Below are positions 22,962-33,841 of a DNA stretch of 64,000 nucleotides, piece after piece; position 1 is the stretch's first letter; every line of letters begins with the position of its first letter. Both the position numbers and the translations under genes were made by a program. The notes under the pieces were generated by a model. That model did not search any database. It was not told the DNA's origin and worked only from the letters and a program-made list of their open reading frames with translations. Origin of the DNA: Arthrinium phaeospermum (Eukaryota > Ascomycota > Sordariomycetes > Amphisphaeriales > Apiosporaceae); the NCBI GenBank assembly GCA_006503535.1, contig QYRS01000012.1:2025001-2089000 (forward strand), given 5' to 3'.

Positions 22962-24415
22962 GGTGGGCGAGTTAGTGGCGGATACTCCTGTGCTCTTAGA
23001 AGTCACACCCTGACATTGACTTCGATGGAAACATCTTGAAACCTAGAGAGGACACCCACCTAGCTTTTATCACTTTTCCTGGACCGAGGATCCGTATGCA
23101 GCCCCTCACGACCTACTATGCTTCCATCGGTAAGCGTGGCCTTGGCTGGCAATATTGCAGGTCCTCGGGACCACAGATCGTGACATCGGTCGGTCATCGA
23201 CCGAGTCAGAGCGGAGTATGCGAATGGAAAGAAATGCAATGCTCCATACCGGGCAGGACCCGGCAGTATTCTATGATCATTTTCTGTGATCAAGAACGGT
23301 GAAGAGGCAGGTTTTGTGGACTTGAACATGCACCGATGAGGGGAAGAACCCATTTTCTCCAAGCCCACCTTGGCCTTTTGCGGGGAAGATTGGGGTCAAG
23401 CTGGGGGTGGCAGGGCGCGGCAGGGAGTTGCTAACCCGTAGCGCCCTCTACGGCCGGAGGTTAGCCCGACCAGTGAGCAGGTCAGTGGGCAGATTCTGGG
23501 TAAATCATCACTCGTTCATTGCCCCAACAATTGGAATTTTAATCCGCATCAACAAATCCAATCTCTGATGGATTAGATATTTCCCGCACTTCTACCCCCT
23601 GGAGTATTTCCTCGAGTATTCATGCACTTTCAAGATGCTTCCTCATCCTCAATTGGCACCGAGGCTATAAACAACTACACTGGCAGTTCAGCACATCCAT
23701 TCTACAATCAATGGCATGGGATAGGACAGGAGTGGGCTCAAGCTAGTGCTAGGTAAAAACCCCGGCTGCAGGCGCTGATCGTTCGACGCCTCCTGCAAAC
23801 AATAGCCCAAATCGATTTTTCAAGAAGGACATGTCACAATCAGATATCTGACCATGGGCAATGTTATCATGGCTGCCTAGTAAGCAGTGCGACGTAGGCG
23901 GCGACATGCTCCAGGACCAATCTGTTCAAATTTACATATCCTGGCCTCCTTGGGATATGTAAGATGACCAGCTGAAACACCATTGCGTTGAGAGCCTTTG
24001 GCATTGGCTCGTTGTCGACTCACCTGGGGTGAGTGGAAGAGGGGTTTCTTCACTCTCAGTGGCTGCTTTCCCCAGCAAAGATTGGTGATCCCTGCTTTGC
24101 TGCAACGCAAAATTGGGCGGTTCAGCTACCAAAATGCATTTACGGAGGGTACAGCGCCAAGAAAGTTGGGGGCATCGCACTTCTCACAAAAAGCGCATGG
24201 CTTGCCTCGCTTGCATCGAGGTCAGGAACCAACGTCTTTTTTTTGCATTCGCCAAACCGCCGCCGTTGAGCTGATCGGATGAATGGCGCTGCCTCGAGAT
24301 ATGTCCCTGAAAAGCCACCCCAGCGCCGAATCAAATCATTCTGGGGCGCCCAGCCAAGAACGCCCACTTTGTCAATTTTCCCTGAGCTGAGGAGACTGAC
24401 CGCCAGCGACCCGAG
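22962..24415. promoter_or_regulatory. shared upstream region, GH42 gene and Zn2Cys6 regulator
   Basis: The 1.45-kb spacer separates two divergent genes, so both promoters lie here. It includes CGG-rich stretches (for example CTACGGCCGGAGG at about 23450), as Zn2Cys6 proteins often bind CGG triplets. Binding is not demonstrable by eye. No further gene was recognised. Confidence 0.5.
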
Positions 24416-26823
24416 ATGGGTAGAGACCCGCCCACCAAGGGTTCCCGTCGCCAGCAGCAACGTCTGCCGGTGAACCAACGTCGACACAAAGTCGCGCCGG
24501 AAAATAGGAAGCGTGTGTCAACTGCGTATGTCTGGTCTTTGTTCTTCTTTTCGCACTCGCCGCCAACCTATTAGAATTATTGCTGCTTCGTATATCAATC
24601 AAGCAGTAATAGCGACTGGGAGCTTCTGGCCAACTGACAATTTTTCCGAACAGCTGCAACAGCTGCAACGTCCGGCGCATCAAATGCACGGGCGAGAGCC
24701 CTTGTCAGCCGTGTCGCAATAGTTCTAGGGAATGCCAATACCCGGAGGCGGTCGAAAAGGTATCAGTCCCGCGCCCGGAATGGGAGGAGCTGGTGGCCAA
24801 GTGCGCCAGGCTGGAAAGGTGCCTCGAGCAGGCCGTCCCGGATGCGACGCAGCGCAGGAGGCTCCTTGACCGTGTCAGTGCCAGCGCAAGCGCCAGCGCC
24901 AGCAGCAGCCCATGGGACCCAGAAGCCGCGCCATCAAGCCACCGCAGTAATGCGACCTCTCCCAGTGAAGAGGGGGCTTCTTTAGGGAGGAGCTGCTCGT
25001 TGTCGTCCCCTCGAGATGAGCATCGTGTCCCGAGTGATGAAGACAGCCCGGCTCGTTACCTAGGTCCCACTTCCGGAGCCGCCTTTCTCGGCCACGTCAA
25101 GGACTTCTTGGCCAATGTCTTCTCGATGAGTTGGTCATCAAGTAACTGCCCCTCCGACACGATTACCTTGCTCGACTCAATAGGCCGCTTTCAAAGAGGT
25201 GACTTCCCGCGACCTCTCAGATCACGGCATGAGGCGCGACCAGCGGGTTTACCGCGGAAAGACAAGATGAATGCGATATTGACAGAGTTGAGCCACTTCT
25301 TGCAAGACGCACGTAACGACTCTCATTGCGGTGGCGTACTTTACTGGGGCAACCTCGACCCCTTGAAGCTTGATCTTGACTCGCTCGATGCGTTACCCGG
25401 TGATGCACACGAATGCCGCCAGCTGGCTTTTATTCATGCCGCCATTGCTGTGGCATGTATACTGGACACTTCGCTACCCACCAAGGATAATGCAAACGCA
25501 GGCGATGCGTTCTTCGAAAGAGCCAAATCTCTCATGAGGAACGCCCTTGATGCGGCCAACTGTTCCATGCTCGATCTCCCCGTTTTGATCAACATGGCAG
25601 TATATCTCATAGAGGTCGACAGAACAGATGCCGCCTACTTTTACATCAGCCTCGGGATACGTATCGCCATCACGCATGGTGCACACCAGGGATGCATACA
25701 GGACGAACAGGAGAAACGTTCCTTCTGGACCTTGTACCTACTGGATCGATGGCTCTGTGTCTTGCTGGGCCGGCCGCCGACGTTGATGGATGAGTCGATC
25801 CACTTAGCGCTCCCCGACGATACACGGTAAGTTGATCATCCGGTTACCACTAGTGGGAAGCTGCTGGATGAAGACTGATTCGTTCTTAGTGGCCTACCCG
25901 AATCGTTGGGCTTGATCGCCCACGTGAAACTGGCAAAGATAGCGGGACATATCGTACGAAAAGCTTGCCAGAGCTCACCTAACTACCACCATGATATACT
26001 AATAGACCCGAGCTATGTCGATAGCACCTTGAGAATGCTGCAAAAGTGGTCGGCGACATTGCCGGCCGTACTACGACTATCGAGCCATCATCTCGGCAGT
26101 GACAGAGCCACGTGTGAACTCCGAATGAAGCATAACCAGCTTGTGATTCTCACCACAAGACCCACCCTTCTAGGCATCCTGAGGAAAGCCCTCGTGGCCC
26201 GCGTCGAGCACCGCAAATGGGGCTGGCACAACTCGCCGGAGTACTCGTATGCGTGGCAATGCCTCGACGCCGCCCGGGAGAATCTGCGCCTAGCCAAGTG
26301 CATTCTCGGCATGAATTCGTCGTCACGCGTCTTGCTCGCACCGCTCTCGTATAACGTATTTGACGCGGCCGTCATCGTGCTCCTCCACGAGCTGCTTGCC
26401 GATCCCTCCGACACCAACCCCGATGACAACATCACGTTCGCCATCGACTGGCTCGATACGCAAGCCAAGAGCAGTTGCATTACTCTTCCCAACGATTGCG
26501 CACGCGTACTTCGCGACATGAAGACGCTGGTACAGCGCATGCTACATCACGGCCTTGGGGGCGGCGTTGTGCCTGGTGGTGTTGCTGCGACTTCTCACAC
26601 CACTAATTCCATTTCGAAACGGAACACGTCGATCTCGCAGGCACCCTCGCCCGCCATCTACGACGTCGGTTTCATTCTAAATCCGGAGATCCCGCCCGAG
26701 ACTCCAGCTCCAGCGCCAGCGCATCCATCTGTCAACACATCCTCCCACGCGCTATTCACCGAGCTCTCGTCCTGGATCAGTCACGACGAGCACCATGTCT
26801 ACGACAACTACCCTACGTATTAG
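24416..26823 (+). CDS. Zn2Cys6 transcription factor with fungal-TF domain
   Basis: Three exons (24416-24525, 24654-25826, 25890-26823) give 738 residues. The 128-nt first intron interrupts the gene just before the zinc cluster. The cluster is canonical: CNSC, six residues, C, TGESPC, QPC, six residues, C. Basic residues RRIK follow the second Cys. A Ser/Ala repeat (SASASASASSS) forms the linker. The fungal-specific TF domain (PF04082 type) is seen in LINMAVYLIEVDRTDAAYFY, ISLGIRIAITHGAH and SFWTLYLLDRWLCVLLGRP. Predicted nuclear activator or repressor binding CGG half-sites. Divergent placement beside the GH42 gene suggests it may control galactoside use (inference). Confidence 0.92.
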
Positions 26824-27035
26824 TGCATGATACTGTATCTGATGGGTTTCAAACATCACGTGGTCAGACATATGTCACTTCTACATGGGCGCATCGAGAA
26901 TGCACTGTATACGGTTCATGATCCATTCAAAACTAGTATACCGATTCCAAGTGCACAGTATGTACGATCGCGCCGTCCTCTAATTAATATGAATGGGCGC
27001 AGTGCATCATGGCCTCGAACTACCGTTCGTTACCG

Positions 27036-28462
27036 TCACCGACCCCGAATCCTTCGACGCGTGATGCGGGACCACAGCTGAGCCTCCTCGTCGTCATTCT
27101 GCAGCGCTGGGTGGTACCGAAGCCCAGGATCTGTGCCCAAGGGGAACATCTCGAGCGAAGAGCCCGGGCCCGCCGTCTGCGGCGCGAGGTTATTGTTGTG
27201 GCGGCGCTGCTTGAGCACCTGCCGCTCCGCATTCCGCTGTTCGACGGTACCGATGGTCCGGCCTTTTCCCTCGTCGCCGCTGCTTCGCTTGCCGTGCGAC
27301 GAGATCAGGGCGGGGAAGTAGCGCGTGAAGAAGGGCCGCAGGGCGGGGACCGAGGCGCACACGATGCCCGCGTTCACTTCAAGGAAGCACAGGATCATGT
27401 CCGGCACGGCGTCCCAGTCGTAGTCGTCGCTCGCCTCCAGCGTGGGGATGTAGCTCACGCGGTAGATGGCCACTACGCAGACGCTGTGTTTATTCGAATT
27501 GGCCAATGGTCTTGCTTTCAGATTACCTTTCTTATGCGATGGTATGGGCTTGGAAGTGTGGCGGACGACTCACAACACACCCGTCGCGAACGTCAGGACC
27601 AGCAAGATCTTCTGCCGCGTCGGTATCTGCAGCGGAATCACAATGGGGATGGGCAGCAGCAATATCACGACGTCCATGACGATGTTGAGGCAGCTCACGG
27701 CGATGTAGCCCGGGTAGATCCGTCACAGCCGCCGTCGACGTCGCTGAGCGTCTCGTCCACGATGCCGCGGATGGCCGGCACCCGAGCGACTCGACGAAGA
27801 TGGCCGTCAGGGTAGGCCACCACGGCGAGGACGCTGCCGTAGGCGGCGGCGCGGACCCAGTTCTGCGGGGCCAGGCGCGTGTAAAGACGAGCATGGACAT
27901 TTTGGCGAAGCTCACGCTCAGGATGAAGGTGAGGTAGGCGAGGAGACCGTACTGGGAGAAAGGGTGTTAGTGAAGACCTAGGAGGCGTGACCGTGGTGTT
28001 GGAGATACTGACAAGGCGCTCGCCGATGTGATATGTGCTCTGGAGGATATCCCACACGTGATATGTGAGGCCATGGTCAATGTCTGCGGCATCAATTGCT
28101 TAGTCAAGTAGACATCCGTCAATGTCAACTGTACCCACCCTTCTTGACGAATATGGTCATCAAGATTGACATGGCCATAGCCACGGTCACGAGCCCTGTT
28201 TCTCGATGTCAGCGTCAGCAAGCTCTGTCCAGACACGGATGGAGCAGCTTTTCAAGTGAGAAAGTCACTCACAGTCGTCTGGACTCAAGCCCGTCTTGAC
28301 GACACGGACCCGCGTATACAGGCGCAGGAACACGGCCACTCCCGCGATGATGACGGTGCTGATGCCGGCGGCCATGAGCTCGTTCTGCCGCGTCGGCGGG
28401 TTGACGGGCGTGCGCACTTGGCCCGGAGGCACGTCTGCGTAGTACACCGGCTGGGTGTCCAT
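27036..28462 (-). CDS. rhodopsin-domain (PTH11-like) membrane protein, disrupted frame
   Basis: Fungal integral membrane protein of the rhodopsin_fungal family with seven predicted membrane segments; no ligand can be assigned. Five exons: 28462-28273, 28195-28139, 28083-28013, 27951-27574, 27483-27036. All introns have usable borders (55-90 nt). The family landmarks are in order: DDW after TM1/2, HGLTYHVWDI, AYLTFILSVSFAKMSMLVF, a CRP motif, YIAVSCLNIVMDVVILLLPI, and WDAVPDMILCFLEVNAGIVC followed by LRPFF. Exon 4 changes frame four times between 27885 and 27720: at 27883-27885, 27810-27812, 27773-27774 and 27720-27721. The net correction restores 381 codons. Splice sites and the rest are intact, so error or very recent damage is likelier than old decay. 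Confidence 0.75.
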
Positions 28463-31374
28463 AGTGGATTCTTGACTAAATAATTCCATCAAGGTGCCCA
28501 GATATCTTGTAAACTGTCGCTCGGGTGGAGTAGTGAAGATGGATTCTTTCTAGGTACCCTCTTTGATTCCTTGGAGTCTGGCAGATCAATGCGTCGCCAA
28601 GAGGGAAGGTACCGATCAGCCTTATATGTCAAATGCGGACCCTAAGCATGTAGATATGGTCGTCTGGGTGGGCAGGTGGTAAATCAGGATCGGTTCCTTC
28701 CCGATGCACGCAAGACTTCTTCTGCTTTGCGACGAGGCAAGCTGGCACGACGAATTGAAATGAGGAAACAATTGATCTTTCTTGGCTGCCAACGACAAGA
28801 GGCAGGCAGGCTTGCTCGCTCAATTAGCTCAATATCGAATGCGCATTGGCATACCCAACCTGCCCGGAAAAATGGGCAAGGCAAAAGAAGAAGGGATGGA
28901 TGGAGGAAACGAGATTCGATTTGCTGACTGAGCCAATGCCACCCCAGATGATGTGACACAATCGGGCTCTCCTGTCTCGTGGGATGGTACACCGCATAAT
29001 CAATCCATCAATTCCGGGCGACACCAACCAGACCAGACGGACGTATCACCTCGGCCTCTTTTTCTCTCTTTTCACATCTCGTCAATTTGTTTTGGGTCTG
29101 TGTTCCCCCGCATGTCTCGTTCGTTTCTTAGTTCTCGGTTTTCTTCGTTGTCAATTCATTCCCCATGGGGTTTTTGCTCACCGGCAATGGCTGGAACACT
29201 ACAATCTGACATGCGTCGGGACAATTGATCTCTTCCCAACCGCCGGTACGGGCTGGGGTAAGAAATCCAACAGGTCAGCCAACAGCAGCAAAACGCGGGT
29301 CGGGTCTTCCAATTGCAATCAATCACTGCCGATCTCACCTGCAGCCGGGTGGCCTTAGTTCTCGGTTTTCTTCGGTTCATTCCCCATCTGGGGTTTTTGC
29401 TCACCGGCAATGGCTGGAACACTACAATCTGACATGCGTCGGGAACAATTGATCTCTTCCCAACCGGCCGGTACGGGCTGGGGTAAGAAATCCAACAGGT
29501 CAGCCAACAGCAGCAAAACGCGGGTCGGGTCTTCCAATTGCAATCAATCACTGCCGATCTCACCTGCAGCCGGGTGGCCTTTTGCTTTTCCTCCCCCCCC
29601 CTTCTCTCGTTGATTAGCTACCAATGAGCCAACCTCTACTGCATTGGCGACACGGAAATGTGCTGATCACCGCGCTGATGCGCTGTTCGTCTGTCCCGGC
29701 CGTACTACCAATCGTATAGGTACATACAGGTAATAGGTGCGCCACATATGGAACCTTTCACTGGCAGCTCAGCCAGCGATTGCACTTTTCGCACTTGGAC
29801 ACTCTCCCCGTTCGACGTAAAGATAAGCCTTTGGCGCAGCCCTTTTTCGCTGGGCCACCACGCCGGTAGATGGAGCAAAGGTGGAGAGAAAGTCAAGAAG
29901 ACCAGACCCCATGTCATCAAATGTCTGGGGTTACTCATCAGGTAGCACCATAACGCCTCTGTGCATGTACAGCCGGGCAGGGCAACCTTCCGGATCACAT
30001 GCCGCGTTATTTTGGCATGTCGCCTGCAGTGTTTCTGCTTCGGCAACATGCCCGTCCGCCCGCCCGCCAAGCTGTCATCCTGTCAATGGCGGATGTGGGC
30101 CGTCTTACAGACACCAACGCGGATACTTTCTTCGTCGCTATCGTTTTGGCTCGCCCAATGGAGGCTTCAATCGTTAACAATGTCTCTCTCTCGGGCGAAA
30201 GATGCAAGTTTATGCGCGTTTACATATACGAACATATCTTATCGAATCAGCAGCTGGCGCCACGTCGGTCGCCGGAAAAATTAATACGTGACCTTCTGCA
30301 AAGTTTTGTTGTTGCCTCGCTCATTCCTATCGCCAACATAACTGGCGCCATTTTCATTACTTTCAGCCATGACTTGGTTATGTGCTCGGCTCAAAGTATG
30401 ACGACACCTGTGAGAGCCGCATGTGATGAAGCCCGCAGTTCTATGATGGTCCCATGGGCTCGGGTTGAGTCGGGCGGCCCGACATCGCGTCGGTGATTCC
30501 GCGCTTGGCGCGACGAGCCGTGGGCAGTCACGGCGGCGGTGATGCCGCGACTTCGACATCCTGAGGCCTAGAAGTTACATCTGGAGCGGGTTTGGTCCGT
30601 CTTCAAACATAGCTTCATATGCAAGCTCTCCCTTACTATTCCGTGGGGATGTGAATGAGCTGGTGCCATGAAAGCAAGCGGGCTGCATGTCGCACGATGA
30701 TTACAGCGGCATCCTGAAATCTCTTGCCTAGCATTCACGAGAGGCTTCTTTCTATACTCGAACCTAAGTGCATAAGCACATACAGCCATCCTGTTCAACC
30801 CTCTTTGGTCTCCATATCATAAAAGAGAGGTATCCCTGCACCCTTTCGTTGAGAAGCTTCACCGTAGATGCGATGCTTGACATTCCATCTTCGGATGCTA
30901 GAATATAAGTATTTATGCGAACCCCGTCGGTGTTCCTTATCCAATTGACGTTCCTCTCAGGTCATGATCTCTCGCCGCAGTTTCGTATTAAGCGAGCCGA
31001 GACTCCAGATTTGAGCCGGATCAAAGACCGGGCTTTGGTATTGGCATACCCGACTGGCTGGTAAAACTCGATGCTGAGTTATACGGTTTTTCGACTTCAG
31101 GCTACTGCCCTCTTTCGGCCGCAAAAGGATAACCACCTGAAATAACACTCAATGTCGTAAATGCGAAATAATCAGCTTCGTGTGTTCCTGCATGTATGTT
31201 ATCATGATCTTCAGGGGCATTTGGCAGGAACCCCCGCTGGTCACTACGCTCCCAGTACACTGTGGATTGATTATTTCAACGTCCAGTATCGCCTTCTCTT
31301 TACTGAGATGTCAAACTCTCTAGATACTCACCAAAATCTTACATCACACCAAGTCCATGTCAAACCTTGCCACG
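28463..31374. other. 2.9-kb intergenic region with tandem duplication
   Basis: Upstream of the rhodopsin-domain gene and of the expansin-like gene. It contains the 227-bp duplication described separately. The 165-codon open frame at 29999-30496 (plus) has no recognisable motif, and I do not call it a gene. Confidence 0.55.
29127..29580. repeat. 227-bp direct tandem duplication
   Basis: Copy 1 is 29127-29353 and copy 2 is 29354-29580, both beginning CTTAGTTCTCGG and ending GCCGGGTGGCCT or equivalent. They are nearly identical. Differences are small indels: GGGACAATT versus GGGAACAATT, ACCGCCGG versus ACCGGCCGG, CCCCATGGGG versus CCCCATCTGGGG, and a loss near the start of copy 2. Noncoding. 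Confidence 0.9.
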
Positions 31375-32237
31375 ATGATGAAAACATGTTCGCTCGGCAG
31401 CCTTCTTGCCATCCTGGCATCATCAATCATGGCGCCCCTGGATGCCGCTGCTGCTACACTCTCCTCCCGCTTCGACGATGATTCTACCACCCTGGCCCCC
31501 AACGGATCCCTCTCGGACACAGTCACCGGCAAAGCTTCCTACACGGGCGGCAACCTGAGCGGCGGCAAGTGCATGCTGTCGACCTACAAGCTCCCCGCCG
31601 GCATATTCGGGACAGCCCTGTCGGCCGAGGTCTGGGATACTTCGTACCACTGCGGCGAGTGCGTCAACGTGACCAACTCCAAGGGCAAGTCAGTGACGGT
31701 CATGGTAAGTGTGACTTAGTACCTCCAACAAACCTCCCCTTCTTCGAAGCCCACCCAGCACAATTGTCGGTCGGTTGCTTTAGGCAAGATCTAAGACGAA
31801 AACATCCCCCACGCCAGGTCGTCGACATCTGCACCCCCTGCGAACCCACCCGCCTAAACCTCTTCCAAGACGCCTTCGCCGCACTCACCGACAACGACCT
31901 CTCCCGGGGCCTCATCGACGTGACCTACACCTACGTCCCCTGCGGCCTGAGCCAAACGCCACTGCGGCTGCGCAACAAGGAGGGCACGTCGGCCTGGTGG
32001 TTCAGCATGCAAGTTATCGGGGCCGACGTGCCCGTCAAATCGCTCGAGGTCAGCACCGACGATGGTAAGGAGTGGCAGCCCACGACGCGCCAAGAGTACA
32101 ACTTCTTCGAGAACGCCCGCGGGTTCGGGGCGGATTCCGTCAGTGTGAAGGTCACGGGCGAGACGGGCAAGAGTGTTGTCGTGCACGGGGTTGGTATGGA
32201 TTCCAACCTAGAGGTGACGGCGTCGGGGAACGTTTGA
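31375..32237 (+). CDS. expansin-like secreted protein
   Basis: Secreted protein of 249 residues that probably binds and loosens plant or fungal cell-wall polysaccharide without hydrolysis. Exons are 31375-31704 and 31818-32237, with a 113-nt intron (GTAAGT...GCCAG). A signal peptide covers about residues 1-27. The double-psi beta-barrel domain runs from GKASYTGG to VTYTYVPCG, with six Cys (GGKCML, YHCGECVNV, DICTPCEP, VPCGL) and the conserved Asp in VVDICTPC. A C-terminal beta-sandwich domain follows with aromatic surface residues (SAWWFSMQV, EWQPTTRQEYNFF), as in expansin-like proteins and swollenin relatives. In-frame ATGs at 31357 and 31378 are alternatives. The frame is intact. Confidence 0.88.
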
Positions 32238-32531
32238 ACGTCGAAGCACGCAGACGATAGACGGGAGACTGCTTATCTCGCGTAGTTTCTTCACTGGTCA
32301 ATTGGCTGAATGTGGAGATCCCTGCTCAAGATGTATCTGCCTATATTGGCAATAGTAATTCAATTCAATGGCTAAGTAAAGGAAGGTGGTATGTGGCTTA
32401 AAAATATCCTACGCAAAAGTCCGACCCAGTTATGTGTGTGATTGATTTCCCATGTTTTCTTGCAAACGTGTATTCATAATCTCGTATCCCAGAGACTCCT
32501 TCGCCCCTGCCTGCTTGCTTCACACCACCAT
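32238..32531. other. convergent 3' flanks
   Basis: Short spacer between the converging expansin-like and M4 peptidase genes. Nothing else seen. Confidence 0.6.
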
Positions 32532-33841
32532 CTAGTGGTAGCTCTTGCGCACGACACCAACAGTAGTCCAGGCCTTCTGGACCGTCTTGGCGGCGTCGTC
32601 GCCGAAGAGCTCGGCGGCCTTGTCGACGGTCAGGTCGGCGAACTGCTGGAAGGTGCAGCGGGCGGGGACCTGGTGCGAGTTCATCGTCTCCCACCAGATG
32701 CGGCCGGCCTTCTCCCAGCTGTAGCCGCCGAACTCGACGGCGGCCAGGTAGAAGGCGCGGTTGGGGATGCCCGAGTACAGGTGGACGCCGCCGTTGTCCT
32801 GCGAGGTGCGCTGGTACTTGGAGAAGTTGTCGGGCTGGGGGTCCTTGCCGAAGCGCGGGTCGTCGTAGGCGGTGCCGGGCGCCTTCATGTTGCGCAGGGC
32901 CGTGCCCTTGACGTCGGGCAGCAGGCAGCCCTCGCCGATGAGCCAGTCGGCCTTGTCGGCCGTCTCGTCCTCGACGCGCTGCTTGACCATGATGCCGAAG
33001 ACGTCCGAGACGTGCTCGTTGAGGGCGCCGGCCTGGTCCTGGTAGTCGAGGGGCGACGTGTGCTCCGTCACGGCGTGCGTCAGCTCGTGGCCGATGACGT
33101 CGACGCAGCCGGTGAAGTTATGCAGGAAGTCGTGGCCGTCGCCGAAGACCATCTGCATGATGGACGGGTCCCAGAAGGCGTTCTCGTACTGCTGGCCGAA
33201 GTGCACCGAGCTGACGACGTGCATGTTGTTGTTGTCGATGCTCTTCCAGTTGAAGATCTTGGCGTAGAAGTCGAGCACGTTGCCCACGTTGTCGTAGGCC
33301 TCGTTGACGGCCTTGTCGCTCACCGCCTTCTGGCCCTCGACGCGAATCTGCTTGCCGGGCAGGGCGTACTCGTCCTCGGTGCCCTGCGCGTCGTAGACGG
33401 CGCGGTACACGGCCGAGGCGGCGGGCTTCTTAGCCTTGTGCTTGCTGCTGGCGCTCAGCGTCTGCTGCTGGGCGTCGCCCTCGTCGCCTTCAACACGGAC
33501 GCCCTGGGTCTGCAGGACCTTGCTGTGGACGCTGTGGAGGTGCTCGAGGTCGCGCTTGGCGCACTCGCGGGTCTGCTCGTCGACGTCGGCGGACTCGGAG
33601 ATGGCCTTGAGCATGACGTCGGGGACGATGCTCTGCTTGGAGGGCTGCTCCGCCGACTCGCCGCGGAAGCCGCGAGGCATGGTCAGCGCGGCGAAGCGCT
33701 CCTTCCTCTTGGTGCAATAGTGGCCGTTGAGTTGAGGGCGTTGCGGGCCGACACGCGCAGGCGCTCCTCGTTCTTGTCGCTCTCGGCAATGCCGCTGAGC
33801 AGGTAAGGAGGGACGACGCAGCAGATGTGGTTGGAGGCCAT
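32532..33841 (-). CDS. M4 metallopeptidase (protealysin-like), one frameshift
   Basis: Thermolysin-family zinc peptidase with a short protealysin-type propeptide (ICCVVPPYLLSGIAESD near the start) and no signal peptide. It is therefore cytosolic or exported by a non-classical route. The catalytic part has HELTH (about 33089-33075) with the catalytic Glu, the third zinc ligand in GALNEHVSDVFG, and the C-terminal motif VHLYSGIPNRAFYLAA carrying the active-site His region. The frame starting at ATG 33841 stops early. The main frame takes over near the GG at 33711-33712. One missing base gives 436 residues. A 47-nt intron (33762-33716) with a poor donor would also restore frame, but it removes the conserved-looking SARNAL segment. 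Frameshift is preferred. Confidence 0.86.

Noticed and set aside
29999..30496. 165-codon open frame on the plus strand
   Set aside because: No motif, no start context, no splice partner, and composition like the surrounding spacer; probably a chance frame.
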